DNA from: Timema cristinae
Lineage: Eukaryota; Arthropoda; Insecta; Phasmatodea; Timematidae
Assembly: GCA_039000515.1 (NCBI GenBank)
Contig: JBCFYV010000001.1
Location: 51,195,894 to 51,259,893, forward strand
Length of the DNA: 64,000 bases
Direction: 5' to 3'
The translations under genes were made by a program, and so were the position numbers. The notes under the pieces are model-generated. The model was not told the DNA's origin and did not search any database. It worked only from the letters and a program-made list of their open reading frames with translations. Shown piece after piece: positions 21,101 through 32,790 of the stretch. Within the stretch, counting starts at the first letter, position 1. Each line of letters opens with the position of its first letter.

Positions 21101-24100
21101 ATTTCGAGTGTAATTTAGGTTTGAAGGCATATTTCCAAAATAACGGCAGACCCAGCTTCCACACATATGCAGGTCATTATAGACATATAGAACTATGATC
21201 CCCACCATGTGTGCTCTTGCCGAAATTCAAATATGGAAACTGTGGCACCTTAAACTAGCGCCCAACATGTCTGTATTAGGTTATTATAGTTTAAAGTCAA
21301 TCAATCTGAAAATAACGGCAAAACCAGGTTCCACGACCATGCAGGGTCTCTTTTTACACCTATAACTGTAATTGCCACCATGTGTGCTCATGACGCAGAT
21401 TCAAATATAGAAAACTGTGGCCCCTTAAACATGGCGGTAGTGTAGAGGAGTAATATCTAACATTAAATATATATCGATAATAACGGCAGACCCGGTTCCA
21501 CACTTATGCAGGGTCATTATAGACATATAGAACTATAATTGCCACCATGTGTGCTCATGACGCAGATTTCAAATATAGAAACTGTGGCGCCTTAAACCGG
21601 CGGTCCGCAGTGCTAATTTCGAGTTAATTTAGGTTTGAAGGCATATTTCCAAAATAACGGCAGACCCAGCTTCCACACATATGCAGGGTCATTATAGACA
21701 TATAGAACTATGATCCCACCATGTGTGCTCTTGCCGCAGATTCAAATATGGAAACTGTGGCACCTTAAACTAGCGCCCAACATTCTGTATTAGGTTATTA
21801 TAGTTTAAAGGCAATCAATCTGAAAATAACGGCAGAACCAGGTTCCACGACCATGCAGGGTCTCTTTTACACCTATAACTGTAATTGCCACCATGTGTGC
21901 TCATGACGCAGATTCAAATATAGAAACTGTGGCCCCTTAAACATGGCGGTAGTGTAAGGAGTAATATCTAACTTAAATACATATAATTCGATAATAACGG
22001 CAGACCCGGTTCCACACTTATGCAGGGTCATTATAACTAAGAACTATAATTGCCACCATGTGTGCTCATGACGCAGATTCAAATATAGAAACTGTGGCCC
22101 TTAAACCTGGCGGATCGCGCAGGCTAATTGAGTCTAATTTAAGGTTGAGCATATAATTCAAAATAACGGCAGACCCGGTTCCACACATATGCAGGGTCAT
22201 TATAGACATATAGAACTATATTCCCACCATGTGTGCTCATGCGCAGATTCAATATAGAAACTGTGGCGCCTTAAACGCGCCGAACATGTCTAATTGAGTT
22301 ATTATAGTTTAAAGGCATATCATCTAAAATAACGGCAGAACCAGGTTCCACGACTATGCAGGGTCTCTTTTACACCTATAAACTGTAATCCCACCATGTG
22401 TGCTCATGACGCAGATTCAAATATAGAAACTGTGGCCCTTAAACATGGCGCGTCATGTATGAGGAGTAATATCTAACTTTAAAGTACATATAATCTGATA
22501 ATAACGGCAGACCGGTTCCACACTTATGCAGGGTCTCTATACACCTACAATAAACTATATTCATTTCTCATGACGCATCAATAAAACTGGCCTTAAACGC
22601 GCCGCATCTAATCGAGTATAGTGAGCATATCCAAAACGCACCGTCCACATGAGTCTTATGACTAACATGTCACATGTGTTCGCAGATCAAGAACTGGCAC
22701 CTAAAACCAATTCGTATAGTATAGTTAAGCAACAATCTAAATACGGCAACCAGTTCCACCTCAGCTCTTTACCCTAACTGATGCACCAGGTCGCGATCAT
22801 AAAACTTGCCTTAAAATGCGTAGTAATATTTACTATCATAACTAAACGCACCGTCACTATCGTCATATAGACATAGAACTATAATTGCCACCATGTGTGC
22901 TCATGACGCAGATTCAAATATAAAACTGTGGCGCCTTAAACCGGCGGTCGCGCAGTGCTAATTTCGAGTCTAATTTAGGTTTGAAGGCATATTTCCAAAA
23001 TAACGGCAGACCCGGTTCCACACATATGCAGGGTCATTATAGACATATAGAACTATGATCCCCACCATGTGTGCTCATGCCGCAGATTCAAATATAGAAA
23101 CTGTGGCACCTTAAACTAGCGCCCAACATGTCTGTATTAGGTTATTATAGTTTAAAGGCAATCAATCTGAAAATAACGGCAGAACCAGGTTCCACGACCA
23201 TGCAGGGTCTCTTTTTACACTATAACTGTAATTGCCACCATGGTGCTCATGACGCAGATTCAAATATAGAAACTGTGGCCCTTAAACATGGCGGTAGTGT
23301 AGAGAGTAATATCTAACTTTAATACATATAATTCTATAATAACGGCAGACCGGTTCCACAACTTATGCAGGGTCATTATAGACATATAGAACTATAATTG
23401 CCACCATGTGTGCTCATGACGCAGATTCAAATATAAAAACTGTGGCCCTTAAACGTGGTCGGTAGTGTAAGGAGTAAATCTAACTTTAATACATATAATT
23501 CGATAAATAACGGCAGACCCGGTTCCACACTTTTGCAGGGTCATTATAGACATATAGAACTATAATTCCACCATGTGTGCTCTGACGCAGATTCAAATAT
23601 AGAAACTGTGGCGCCTTAAACCGGCGGTCCAGCAGTGTAATTTCGAGTTAATTATAGTTTGAAGGCATATTTCCAAAATAACGGCAGACCCAGGTTCCAC
23701 ACAATGCAGGGTCATTTATAGACATATAGAACTAATGATCCCACCATGTGTGCTCTATGCCGCAGATTCAAATATAGAAACTGTGGCACCTTAAACATAG
23801 CGCCAACATGTCTGTATAGGAGTTAATATTAATTTAAAGTCAATCAATCTAAAATAACGGCAGAACCAGGTTCCACGACCATGCAGGGTCTCTTTTTACA
23901 CTATAACTTAATTGCCACCATGTGTGCTCATGACGCAGATTCAAATATAGAAACTGTGGCCCCTTAAACATGGCGGTAGTGTAGAGGAGTAATATCTAAC
24001 TTTAAATACATATAATCGATAATAACGATAGACCCGGGTTCCACACTTATGCAGGGTCATTATAGACATATAGAACTATAATTGCCACATGTGTGCTCAT

Positions 24101-25072
24101 GACGCAGATTCAAATATAGAAACTGTGGCGCCTTAAACCGGCGGTCACGCAGTGCTAATTTCGAGTCTAATTTAGGTTTGAAGGCATATTTCCAAAATAA
24201 CGGCAGACCCCGTTCCACACATATGCAGGTCATTATAGACATATAGAACTATGATCCCACCATGTGTGCTCTTGCCGCAGATTCAAATATAGGAAACTTG
24301 GCCCTTAAAATAGCGCCCAACATGTCTGTATAGGTTATTATAGTTTAAAGGCAATCAATCTGAAAATAACGGCAGAACCAGGTTCCACGACCATGCAGGG
24401 TCTCTTTTTACACCTATAACTGTAATTGCCACCATGTGTGCTCATGACGCAGATTCAAATATAGAAACTGTGGCCCCTTAAACATGGCGGTAGTGTAGAG
24501 GAGTAATTCTAACTTTAAATATATAACTCGTAATCCCCCCCCCCCCTATAGAACTATAATTGCCAACATGTGTGCTCATGACGCAGATTCAAATATAGAA
24601 ACTGTGGCGCCTTAAACCGGCGGTCGCGCAGTGCTAATTTCGAGTGTAATTTAGGTTTGAAGGCATATTTCCAAAATAACGGCAGACCCAGCTTCCACAC
24701 ATATGCAGGGTCATTATAGACATATAGAACTATGATCCCCACCATGTGTGCTCTTGCCGCAGATTCAAATATGGAAACTGTGGCACCTTAAACTAGCGCC
24801 CAACATGTCTGTATTAGGTTATTATAGTTTAAAGTCAATCAATCTGAAAATAACGGCAGAACCAGGTTCCACGACCATGCAGTGTCTCTTTTTACACCTA
24901 TAACTGTAATTGCCACCATGTGTGCTCATGACGCAGATTCAAATATAGAAACTGTGGCCCCTTAAACATGGCGGTAGTTTAGAGGAGTAATATCTAACGT
25001 TAAATACATATAATTTGATAATAAAGATGATCCCCACCATTTGTGCTCATTCCGCAGATGGATTTCTTTTTA
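18123..25072 (-). repeat. Satellite array 2: same trimeric 521-bp higher-order repeat, inverted
   Basis: This is the reverse complement of array 1: CGCAGATTCAAATATAGAAA recurs about every 174 bp, and the three monomer types cycle with a 521-522-bp period (equivalent segments end at 18438, 18959 and 20003). Clean, near-identical units run to about 20380. Small deletions then accumulate, and at 22560-22860 the sequence is hardly recognisable before it recovers. Around 20700-20950 two b-type units occur in succession, breaking the a-b-c order. At 24535-24546 a run of 12 C replaces part of a unit. The array spans about 40 monomers. Confidence 0.95.
22100..22860. other. Collapsed, indel-ridden satellite segment, probably an assembly artefact
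   Basis: The satellite words are still traceable but many are shortened (ACGGCAACCAGTTCCACC for a longer unit segment). The losses are almost all deletions. Normal units resume abruptly at about 22861. Progressive deletion towards one point fits poorly polished error-prone reads in a repeat better than ordinary mutation. Confidence 0.7.
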
Positions 25073-26094
25073 CACATAATTAATATTAACTACCATTATT
25101 TACATTAACATTATCCTTTACTTAATTCACAAATAATTGATTTACTATTATTTGTGATACAATTAAATTTATTCATATCTGTTACTGCCATCTTTTGTCA
25201 TAACTTATAACGTGTATCATGTTTTAATGTTTGGAGTGCTGTCTAACGGTTTAATCCTAAACTAATGGTTATATCTGGTTTTAAACTCGGTTGTTGTCAC
25301 CCTGCTCATCTCTTCTTTTCCCCTAGAATAAACGGTTATGAGGTTGTGGAATTCTTCTGTCAGCTCAATTAAGTGCTAATATGTAAAAACCAAAACAAAT
25401 CACAAGAATTAAATACAACAAATATAATTATATATATATATATCTCGCACCAACATCATAAAACCTGTTTCTCTTCTTTCTTATGAAATGGATAAGCGGG
25501 ATTACAATTGATAAATAGATAGTTAGCTATATTCTATTTATTTTCTTTCATGATTAAAATTAAGTAAAGAAGAAAGTTAAGTATGTTTCAGAAACAATAA
25601 TAATATGAATATTTATATAGCCGCGGTATTGATAATATGAACATATCATTTTAATTGAAACTTTTCTAAGCTGATTACAATACATAAAAAGGAAATCCCT
25701 TTTAACAATGACTATATTTAGACTATTAGATAGAGCTAATTACCATAGAGTGCTTCAGTACCTAACGAAAATATGTTATGTATTGTACTGTCACTGTCAT
25801 TCTCCACAGGTATTGTAAATCTTTGGAATATCCAGACTATTTAAACCAGATGCACGGGCAGTCCTCGAAGCAAAACAAATTTTAAAATCAGTAAACCTAA
25901 ACATTTTGGTGGCAAGTAAGTTTTCTCACTTACTCTTTGTACTGATTTCACCCTTTGCACCTTTTAAAATACTTTTGGATTTTAAACTCTTTTGCTCTTC
26001 TTAACCGTTATAACCGTTTATCACTTACTTTTACTTATTTATACTATGTAATTAAAAACTCGAAAGTTCATTGCCACACTTACACATGTACGTC
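25073..26094. other. AT-rich spacer with one possible exon
   Basis: This contains an (AT)n stretch (25429-25442) and AT-rich sequence with no clear gene. The splice-flanked segment at 25836-25915 is listed separately. Confidence 0.4.
25836..25915 (+). other. Possible internal exon, unidentified
   Basis: The segment is open in the frame that reads LFKPDARAVLEAKQILKSVN and is followed by GCAA|GTAAGT, a strong splice donor at 25916. Acceptors are possible at 25809 (TTCTCCACAG) and 25835 (AATATCCAG). The first would include a stop in this frame, so the second is needed. The segment has a protein-like amphipathic composition, but I cannot assign a family and no neighbouring exon is visible. It may be a chance open stretch. 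Confidence 0.2.
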
Positions 26095-26555
26095 ACCTAT
26101 CCATAACTTGAGTCTCCCTCATTACATACTAGCCCTATCTTGAGTTAATTCTATCCAGCCTCCCTCGTTACGTCCTATCTTTATCTTACGCTAGTTTTAT
26201 CCAGTCCCCCTTATTACACCCTATCCCTGTATCGCGTTAGTTTTATCCAGTAAAACTCATTACAAAATATCTCTACTTTGAGTTAATTCTATATAGCCTC
26301 CACCTCATTACACCTTATCCCTATCTTGAGCTAGTTCCATCCAGTCCCCCTCATTACACCCTATTCTTATATTGAGCTCGTTATATCCAGTCCAACTCAT
26401 CACACCCTAACCCTATATTTATCTAGTTCTATCTAGTCAAACTCATTAAATCATATCCCCCACCCTGAGTTAATTCTATACCGCCCACCTCATTACACCC
26501 TATCCCGGTCTTGAGCTAGCCCTATACAGTTATCCTCATTACACCGTATATCCTT
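26095..26555. repeat. 47-bp minisatellite, about ten degenerate units
   Basis: Units contain CTCATTACACCCTATCCCTA followed by TCTTGAGCTAGTTCTATCC. Starts of the CATTACA word are at about 26119, 26167, 26211, 26258, 26307, 26351, 26398, 26444, 26491 and 26537, which gives periods of 44-49 bp. Divergence between units is high, so the array is old. Confidence 0.9.
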
Positions 26556-27175
26556 TAGGTCCATTCTAATGTTATCCTCCCATCTAGGTCTTCCCATTGA
26601 GTTTGCCCGTCAGTATTCTGAACAAGGTTCTAGATTCTTCCCTTCGCGCTACATATCCTTCCAACATAATTTATTAGACATCCTAAAAATTTATTATGAG
26701 GGCAGGGTACCCTTTTGTTTATCTCTTTTTACTTGTTTAACATTTATACCCCTTTAATTTTTATTAGATGTACTTTTTGCCCGTTTTGAAATATTTACAA
26801 TTTTGACTTTTTTTTAACTCTTTTTATCTATGTTGTAAAATTTTATTACATTTATTTATCTTTTTTTGTGTGCTTTATTTGCACTTTTTTCCCATTTTAA
26901 CATAAATTTATATCTCAGGTAAAGTCGGGTACTTCAATGGTAGTCTAATTTATACTAAAGTGAGCATCAATTACTTGAATAATCGTCGGTTTTTGAAACA
27001 TCTCTACTTTGTCCGCTTTGCCTGAGGTCTTCGGCACGGGAGACCAGTTAAATCTCAAAACCAACTGTATCAAGTCAGTGCGCACGCGCATTTTACAACG
27101 CATGTGCTCTATAGCCAGAAGCAAGCAAACAGTTTCATTAGCCGTTGTGTGGAGATTTGAAATAACCCGTTAATG
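26556..27175. other. Unassigned 0.6 kb
   Basis: AT-rich, with a 62-residue frame (26569-26757) of no known family. GCGCACGCGCATTTTACAACG near 27081 is a short CpG-rich patch. No gene is supported. Confidence 0.4.
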
Positions 27176-27400
27176 TAAAGCGTGTGTATCGATCTATTTG
27201 ATTGTGTCACGACACAGCATTTTAATTTAAAATTCCATCATAAAATTAATTAATATATATATAAATCCCCTAGAAAATAAAATATGTTGATAATCATCTG
27301 TTTTAAGTTAGCGTTGCAATGCATCATGGATCAACCTAAAGTGTGTGAAATACTGCGCAGATTCTGCTTTCTATTTTCGGCTAACAAGCTTAGGGTTTCG
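27176..27400 (+). repeat. Dispersed repeat (copy 1 of 2)
   Basis: AAAATAAAATATGTTGATAATC, then GTTAGCGTTGCAATGCATCATGG and further blocks, match the reverse complement of about 62275-62520. The pair is scattered at 35-kb distance and opposite orientation, so it is a transposable element of unknown class. No coding sequence is visible. Confidence 0.75.
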
Positions 27401-27635
27401 ACGTAAGTTTCAGCACACTCCAACTTATCTCCGTTCCTTCCTTATGAGAACAAAGAAGTATTCAGTGGTAAGTTGGAGCACTAACGTCCCTACTCTGCAG
27501 GTCTATTATGACCATTGAAGCAAAGTTAGTTGCTACCGCTAATTAGCTTCACTTTCGACGAAAAGATAGCGTTTTGTTTATTATGACCACCACACTTTGC
27601 ATCGTCAGCTAGTTTTAACTTCGACATGGCTTTTA

Positions 27636-28556
27636 AGCTACTATCACACAACACTTGCTTGTACTAGAAATCAAGTGTGCTAGCTAGCGCCTAGATATCT
27701 GTATACTAGCTAGTACAATGGAAACGGGACTAGAGTATTCACACGCTGCTAGTTTGGTACTAGGTTCTAGTGCAAATATTTATGGAACGTCAGAGATTAA
27801 TTTTGGGTGCAGCAGCTGCATTAATTACTAATAAAGATATTGAAAATTATAAGAGGGAGCTTAGAAAAAAGAATATGGACACGGGACTGGTTGGGAAAGA
27901 CGAAATAATGGTTGTAGGATGCTAAATATGATACATTTGGAGGTTAGGTAATATACATTCGGGGTGACACAAACGTTTAGTATCTCCCTAAATTTGTATT
28001 CATTTATTTTCAATGTGGTCAGAGGCCCCTAAGCCCATGGGTGTCCATGTACAGTATCCTTGATACACAAATGTTCTTTTTTAGACCTACGCACATTTTA
28101 TATTCTTAAAAAAAAGTTAGCATGCTATCAAGTTTATTTAGATTAAAATTGGGTCTGGAACACAGTTTGTCGTTTTTAGATGACGTTTTAAATTATATAT
28201 ATATATATTAAATATATTGTCATACTGTGGCAATTTGGTATTATATAAACAAGGATGTTTAGAATAATTTTTTGCCAACAACAAAATCACATCCGATGAA
28301 CATGTTGGCGTCATTTACACCATTTCTCTACACAACAGTCTCAGCGCGCATTGATTGGTTGAATTACACAGACTAGTGTCGAATCTAGTACGAAAATAGC
28401 TCGTGTTCTATCCTCACTACTAGTATGATAGCCAGTACCAAGTGGCAGAACCAGTATACTTTTTCTGATTCACACGACGCTAGATGATGACGTGCTAGCT
28501 AGTGCTAGCTAGCACACTGGATTTCAAGTACGAGCTAGTGTCGTGTGATACGGGAT
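27636..28556 (+). mobile_element. Harbinger-like deletion derivative with terminal inverted repeats
   Basis: The left end reads AGCTACTATCACACAACAC; the right end, reversed, reads ATCCCGTATCACACGACAC. The repeats continue inward for about 60 bp (GAAATC-AGTGTGCTAGCTAGC). TTA flanks both ends (27633-27635 and 28557-28559), the 3-bp duplication known for PIF/Harbinger elements. Inside, one frame reads KKRIWTRDWL, followed in another frame by a GC..LN...LE pattern, like the start of a Harbinger nuclease (RRxWxRPWLxRRxxxGxYxxLLxELR). The remainder of the nuclease is deleted. It is thus a non-autonomous 921-bp element. Confidence 0.7.
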
Positions 28557-28910
28557 TTAGCGTCAATGCACAGAATAAAATCAATTTGCGTCAAAAGTTG
28601 GCAACACTTAATTAGAGGCTAGCAATGAGATAAATTCATTTCAAGAATGCTGGTATTCACGACAGACCATTATTCATATATTTTTATTTTCCTAAACAGC
28701 TGATCTAGCGATGGGTTGAACCATAGATAAGGAATAGTAGAGATTGATATTTCCTACATATCAAGTATGAACCGTTTTCAGTGCTATCAGTGGTTGTAGG
28801 AGGTACTAAAAGTCAAACCTGCTCATTGGCACCACATTCAAATATTTTGTCGGTTTTTTTCCCGTTATTTCTTTCATATTAGTAACTAAAATCAGGAATA
28901 ATACTATGTA
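28557..28910. other. Spacer between two transposons
   Basis: No gene or repeat is recognised between the Harbinger-like element and the fold-back element. Confidence 0.4.
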
Positions 28911-29637
28911 AATATATATTTATTTTTATAAAGTACATTTTATCATAACAATTTTTAGTGAAGAAATCACACCTTTATCATTTTTAGGTGAGTTAAGACA
29001 AGGGGGGCAAAATCCCCAAGTCAATTTTTTATGAAGTACACTTCTTTTTTATTAATATTTATGTATCTCTCCATTTTTTCTCATTTGTTTTGTGGGTTTA
29101 AATGCATCTACTTGTTTGACATAAAAGATGAGGATTTTAGTCGGTTGTTATTAAAAAGTATATAAATATATTCTAGTTTATCATATTTATATAAATATAT
29201 TTAAATATAAATACAATTTTTATATAAATATATGTTTTAAATATTTTAAACTATTTATATATATAATTTTAAATATTTAAAACATATGATTTTTGTCAGT
29301 AATTAGTAATAAGTATATAATTTTATATATATTTATATTTAAATATAATATATTTTTTAAATATAATAATAAATTAGAATATATTTATATACTTCTTAAT
29401 AACAACCGACTAAAAGAATCACTTTCAATGTCAACCCAGTAGATGTATTTAAACCCGCAAAACAAATGAGAAAAAATGGGGAAATACATAAATATAAATA
29501 AAAAGACATGTACATAATAAAAAATTGACCCTGGGGTTTTGCCCCCCTTGACGTAACTCACCTAAAAATGATAGAGGTGTAATTTCTTCACTCAAATTGT
29601 TCTATTAAATGTACTTTATAAAATTAAATATATATTT
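28911..29637. mobile_element. Fold-back element with about 265-bp inverted arms
   Basis: The left arm (28911-29180) and right arm (29371-29637) are reverse complements with scattered differences. Both contain CATTTTTAGGTGAGTTA, AAGGGGGGCAAAA, TTTTCTCATTTGTTTTG and TTAGTCGGTTGTTATTAA. The central 190 bp is almost pure A/T and partly self-complementary. Long arms around a short centre are typical of fold-back (Galileo-like) elements or palindromic MITEs. No coding sequence is present. The right arm runs into tandem units (next entry), as in some fold-back elements. Confidence 0.85.
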
Positions 29638-29890
29638 GGGGGCTCCTCCCTTCTTGAAATAATGCCTCACCTAAAAATGATAGCTATGCCATTTCTTCAC
29701 TAAATTAGTTATAACAACGTACAGGGCCCACTTTCTAAAACAATACTTTAGGGGGCTTTTGCTCACCTAAAAATGATAGCTGTTATTTCTTCCCTAAACT
29801 AGTTCAGATAAACTGCACTTTATACAAAATTAACTTTGGAGGGACTTCTGTCCCTGTGGACATAATTCCTCCCCTAAAAATGAATTAGAA
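29558..29890 (+). repeat. Tandem units extending the right fold-back arm
   Basis: CTCACCTAAAAATGATAG recurs at about 29558, 29668 and 29762 with a decayed fourth copy (CCCCTAAAAATGAATTAG) at about 29871. Each unit is 95-110 bp and contains TTTCTTCACTAAA-like and ACTTTATA-like words. Only one such unit is visible in the left arm, so the element is asymmetric. Confidence 0.82.
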
Positions 29891-30403
29891 TATATTTGGT
29901 AGAATAATTGGGGGTGCTACATGGGTAGATAGAAATATCTCGTCGCCTTTTGTGAGTAAAAATAAATATTCACCTCTTCTCTTTCTATCTTTCTATCGGT
30001 TTGTTCGTAGCAGATTAGTGAGAGAGGAAGGACGAAAGACTTGTCACTCAAGGCCTGGATGATTCATTCACCAGTAAAAGCGACACCTTTTCGACTCTTT
30101 TGGTTTATATTTAACAGCAGCCCACTGGCTTGATACACAACCAATCTACTTCCAGATTTAGACAGTGCGAGTTGTTTAAATGAAATAAGAACATTACTAT
30201 TTCAAGTTGCTAGTAATGCTGCTCTTGTATATTAAATCGTGATTTACATTCATATATTGTACATAAAATAATTAGGTACTTACATTCATGTACATAGATT
30301 AATTAGGTACTTATAACTTTATTTTTTAGCTTTGTATCTAAATATTGCAATCATTAGGTTAATTTTCCACAACCATCTAACTACCTGTTATGAATTATTT
30401 GCA
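29891..30403. other. Unassigned 0.5 kb
   Basis: Mixed-composition sequence without recognisable coding or repeat motifs, except short CTTTCTATCTTTCTATCGG microsatellite-like words near 29980. Confidence 0.4.
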
Positions 30404-30605
30404 TGTGCACTAATTAATACGCTAATGTGTTATAGAATAGCGAAGTTTAATTCTAATGGAATTGTACCCGCATTAACGAAGAGCATGAGTGGAAATCGAA
30501 CATTCAGGACAAAATACACCAGACCGGGATTCGAACCCAAACTTCCATGTTATTGGCAACAAATTTTATTGTTAGAGTGACGCCTTAGATCATCCGACCC
30601 TTGGG
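30404..30605 (-). mobile_element. tRNA-derived SINE, family A, degenerate
   Basis: The minus strand keeps the B-box-like GGGTTCGAATCCCGGTCTGG, part of the head (GATGATCTAAGGCGTCAC) and pieces of the body. The 3' tail is lost. The 82-residue frame across it (30332-30580) is not a gene. Confidence 0.65.
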
Positions 30606-30711
30606 GTAAATCCCAGCCGGCCAGTAGCTTGAACTCTTGTACTATTTAGTTTAAACATCTCATAAAAACCACGAATAAAAAAGAGCCTTTCTAGTGGGGA
30701 CGTGAACAAAA

Positions 30712-30782
30712 TAATCTCTCTCGTCTAGTCTAATTTACAGGTGATGGGTAGGTCGGGGCTGGAATTCCAGTCGTGTGCTCAG
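30712..30782 (+). mobile_element. SINE family A head fragment
   Basis: TCTCGTCTAGTCTAATTTAC followed by GTCGGGGCTGGAATTCCAGTC matches the anticodon-arm to B-box part of family A. The rest is missing. Confidence 0.45.
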
Positions 30783-31519
30783 AGATTGTTTGCATTCAAT
30801 TATTTTTCACTCTTCTTTTACACAGATGAGGGTATAAGACCTTTGATTGATAATTTCCACTTTCTTCTTCTTTAGTGCAATTATTATATTATTAGGGAAT
30901 TCAACATTATTTAAAGGCAAAACTAGCAACACCTAAATGTGTAACAGTTGCATAACAATTACCTTTTTTTTCTTCCCATTTTAAAGGTTAAGTGGCGGTG
31001 AAAACTTTTATTGTATAGAACGTTTAGATACTGGTGGTACAATATTTTGATTTCTAGTTGGTGTAGCTAACACAATTATATGACAACTTTATAACCTGTA
31101 TTTATAGATAGTAAAATTAGATAAGATGGTATAGTTAAGCGTGACCTTTCAATTACTTATTAGTTATAAGCATAAAATAATTACGAAATATTAGGTTTGT
31201 GTTTTGATTTAATTCAATTTTTACAATTATAGCTTAGTTTGTATGTTTTCAAATATTCCTAAACCAACAAAAATATTACAATAGCTATCAATAAGCTTGT
31301 GTGGATATAGTTTTTACATAAGCTATATAAAACATTATATTTGTTGCTGTGTGATTAAAATAGCTTTCATTTTATATTTACCATCGAGTAAAATGTGTTA
31401 TTCAATCTCTACGTGAAGAGCCTAAACAAGGGAAGTAGTGTTCAATATATTTTTACAACCTAATAAAGTAGAAGTAAATATAAATCTGGAATTAAATTTA
31501 GGCAAGGAATATTCACTAT
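30783..31519. other. Unassigned 0.7 kb
   Basis: AT-rich sequence. I see no gene, repeat or signal worth naming. Confidence 0.4.
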
Positions 31520-32035
31520 ATGTTTAAACCTGATGAAAGGCAACAATGTCCACTATACGTGTACAGCTGATGAAAGTTAACAATGCCCACTACATATGTA
31601 CAACTGATGAAAGTTAAGAATGTCCACTATATGTGTAGACCTGATGAAAGGTAGCCATACCCACTATATGTGTAGAACTGATGAAAGGTAACAATGCCCA
31701 CTATATGTGTGAACCTGATGAAAGGTAGCAATGTCCACCATACGTGTACACCAGATGAAAGTTAACAATGTCCACTATATATGTACACCTGATAAAAGTT
31801 AACAATGTCCACTACATATGTACAACTGATGAAAGTTAACAATGTCCACTATATGTGTAGACCTGATGAAAAGTAGCCATGCCCACTATATGTGTAGACC
31901 TGATGAAAGGTAACCATGCCCACTATATGTGTAGACCTGATGAAAAGTAGCCATGCCCACTATATGTGTAGACCTGAAGAAAAGTAGCACTGTCCACTAT
32001 ATGTGTAGACCTGATGAAGGAATATAATGTTAATT
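31520..32035. repeat. 37-bp minisatellite, 14 units
   Basis: The unit contains CTGATGAAAGGTAACAATG, CCCACTATATGTGTAGAC and close variants. TGATGAAA-type words start at 31531, 31568, 31606, 31642, 31680, 31716, 31754, 31790, 31828, 31864, 31901, 31938, 31975 and 32012. Subtypes (AGTAGCCATG versus GTTAACAATG) cluster along the array, which suggests segmental duplication of neighbouring units. Confidence 0.95.
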
Positions 32036-32790
32036 ATATGTGACTTTACTAGCTTCATGGTTCAAGGTAGTAATAATACCAACCTTTTTTCAGCCTACTG
32101 CCCTATTCTGAGAATTTGATACTGCTACAGCCCCTACCCCCAAGTTATATACATTATGCATACTGAAATCAATGATAATAACCTTGCAGAAATACTATTT
32201 TCCCACTTAGTCAATATTCCCTCCTTTTAAAAAAACATGATTAGAAAATAAATGCACTTTTTACGTGGCATAATTTATAATTCTAATTAATAAAACACAC
32301 TTTAAAACATAACTTTTGTTTAATGGTTATATACATAAGGATTAAATCGTATTGCAAAAATTATAAAACATAAATAAAGTATTTAATTTAAGACCCTTTT
32401 GTTAAATATTGTATTGCCTGTATTTATTAACATAAAATTGCTCCTGCAATATCAGTAAAAAAAACATTGATCTCTATAATATAACTGGATGGACATCTGT
32501 GGCTGAAATTTTCGAGCTGTCGTCTGTATACCATTGTCTAAGAGAGAAGAAAACTTTCGGATATCTCTCTCTCCTACACCCATACAAGGCAATGTGGCAT
32601 TTTGTCATCGTTCATTAATTTGATTGACTATATGAGATAAATCAATGTGTGATTAGTTAAATGAAATAAATATGTTAGTAAAAGCTTTGAAGAACATAAG
32701 AAAGTTTGAAACTGGTTAGTTTTTTTCTTTAAATAAGTTGATGTAGCCTAATATATACGATGCGTTTTGAAGGAAGCGTGCTTGTAAGAA
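32036..32790. other. Unassigned 0.75 kb
   Basis: CCAACCTTTTTTCAGCCTAC at about 32079 resembles the inner part of a hAT terminus, but no matching end was found. The rest is AT-rich. Confidence 0.35.

Noticed and set aside
17377..32035. Regular direct repeats that might suggest CRISPR arrays
   Set aside because: The 22-bp and 37-bp units are contiguous without unique spacers, and the genome is eukaryotic.
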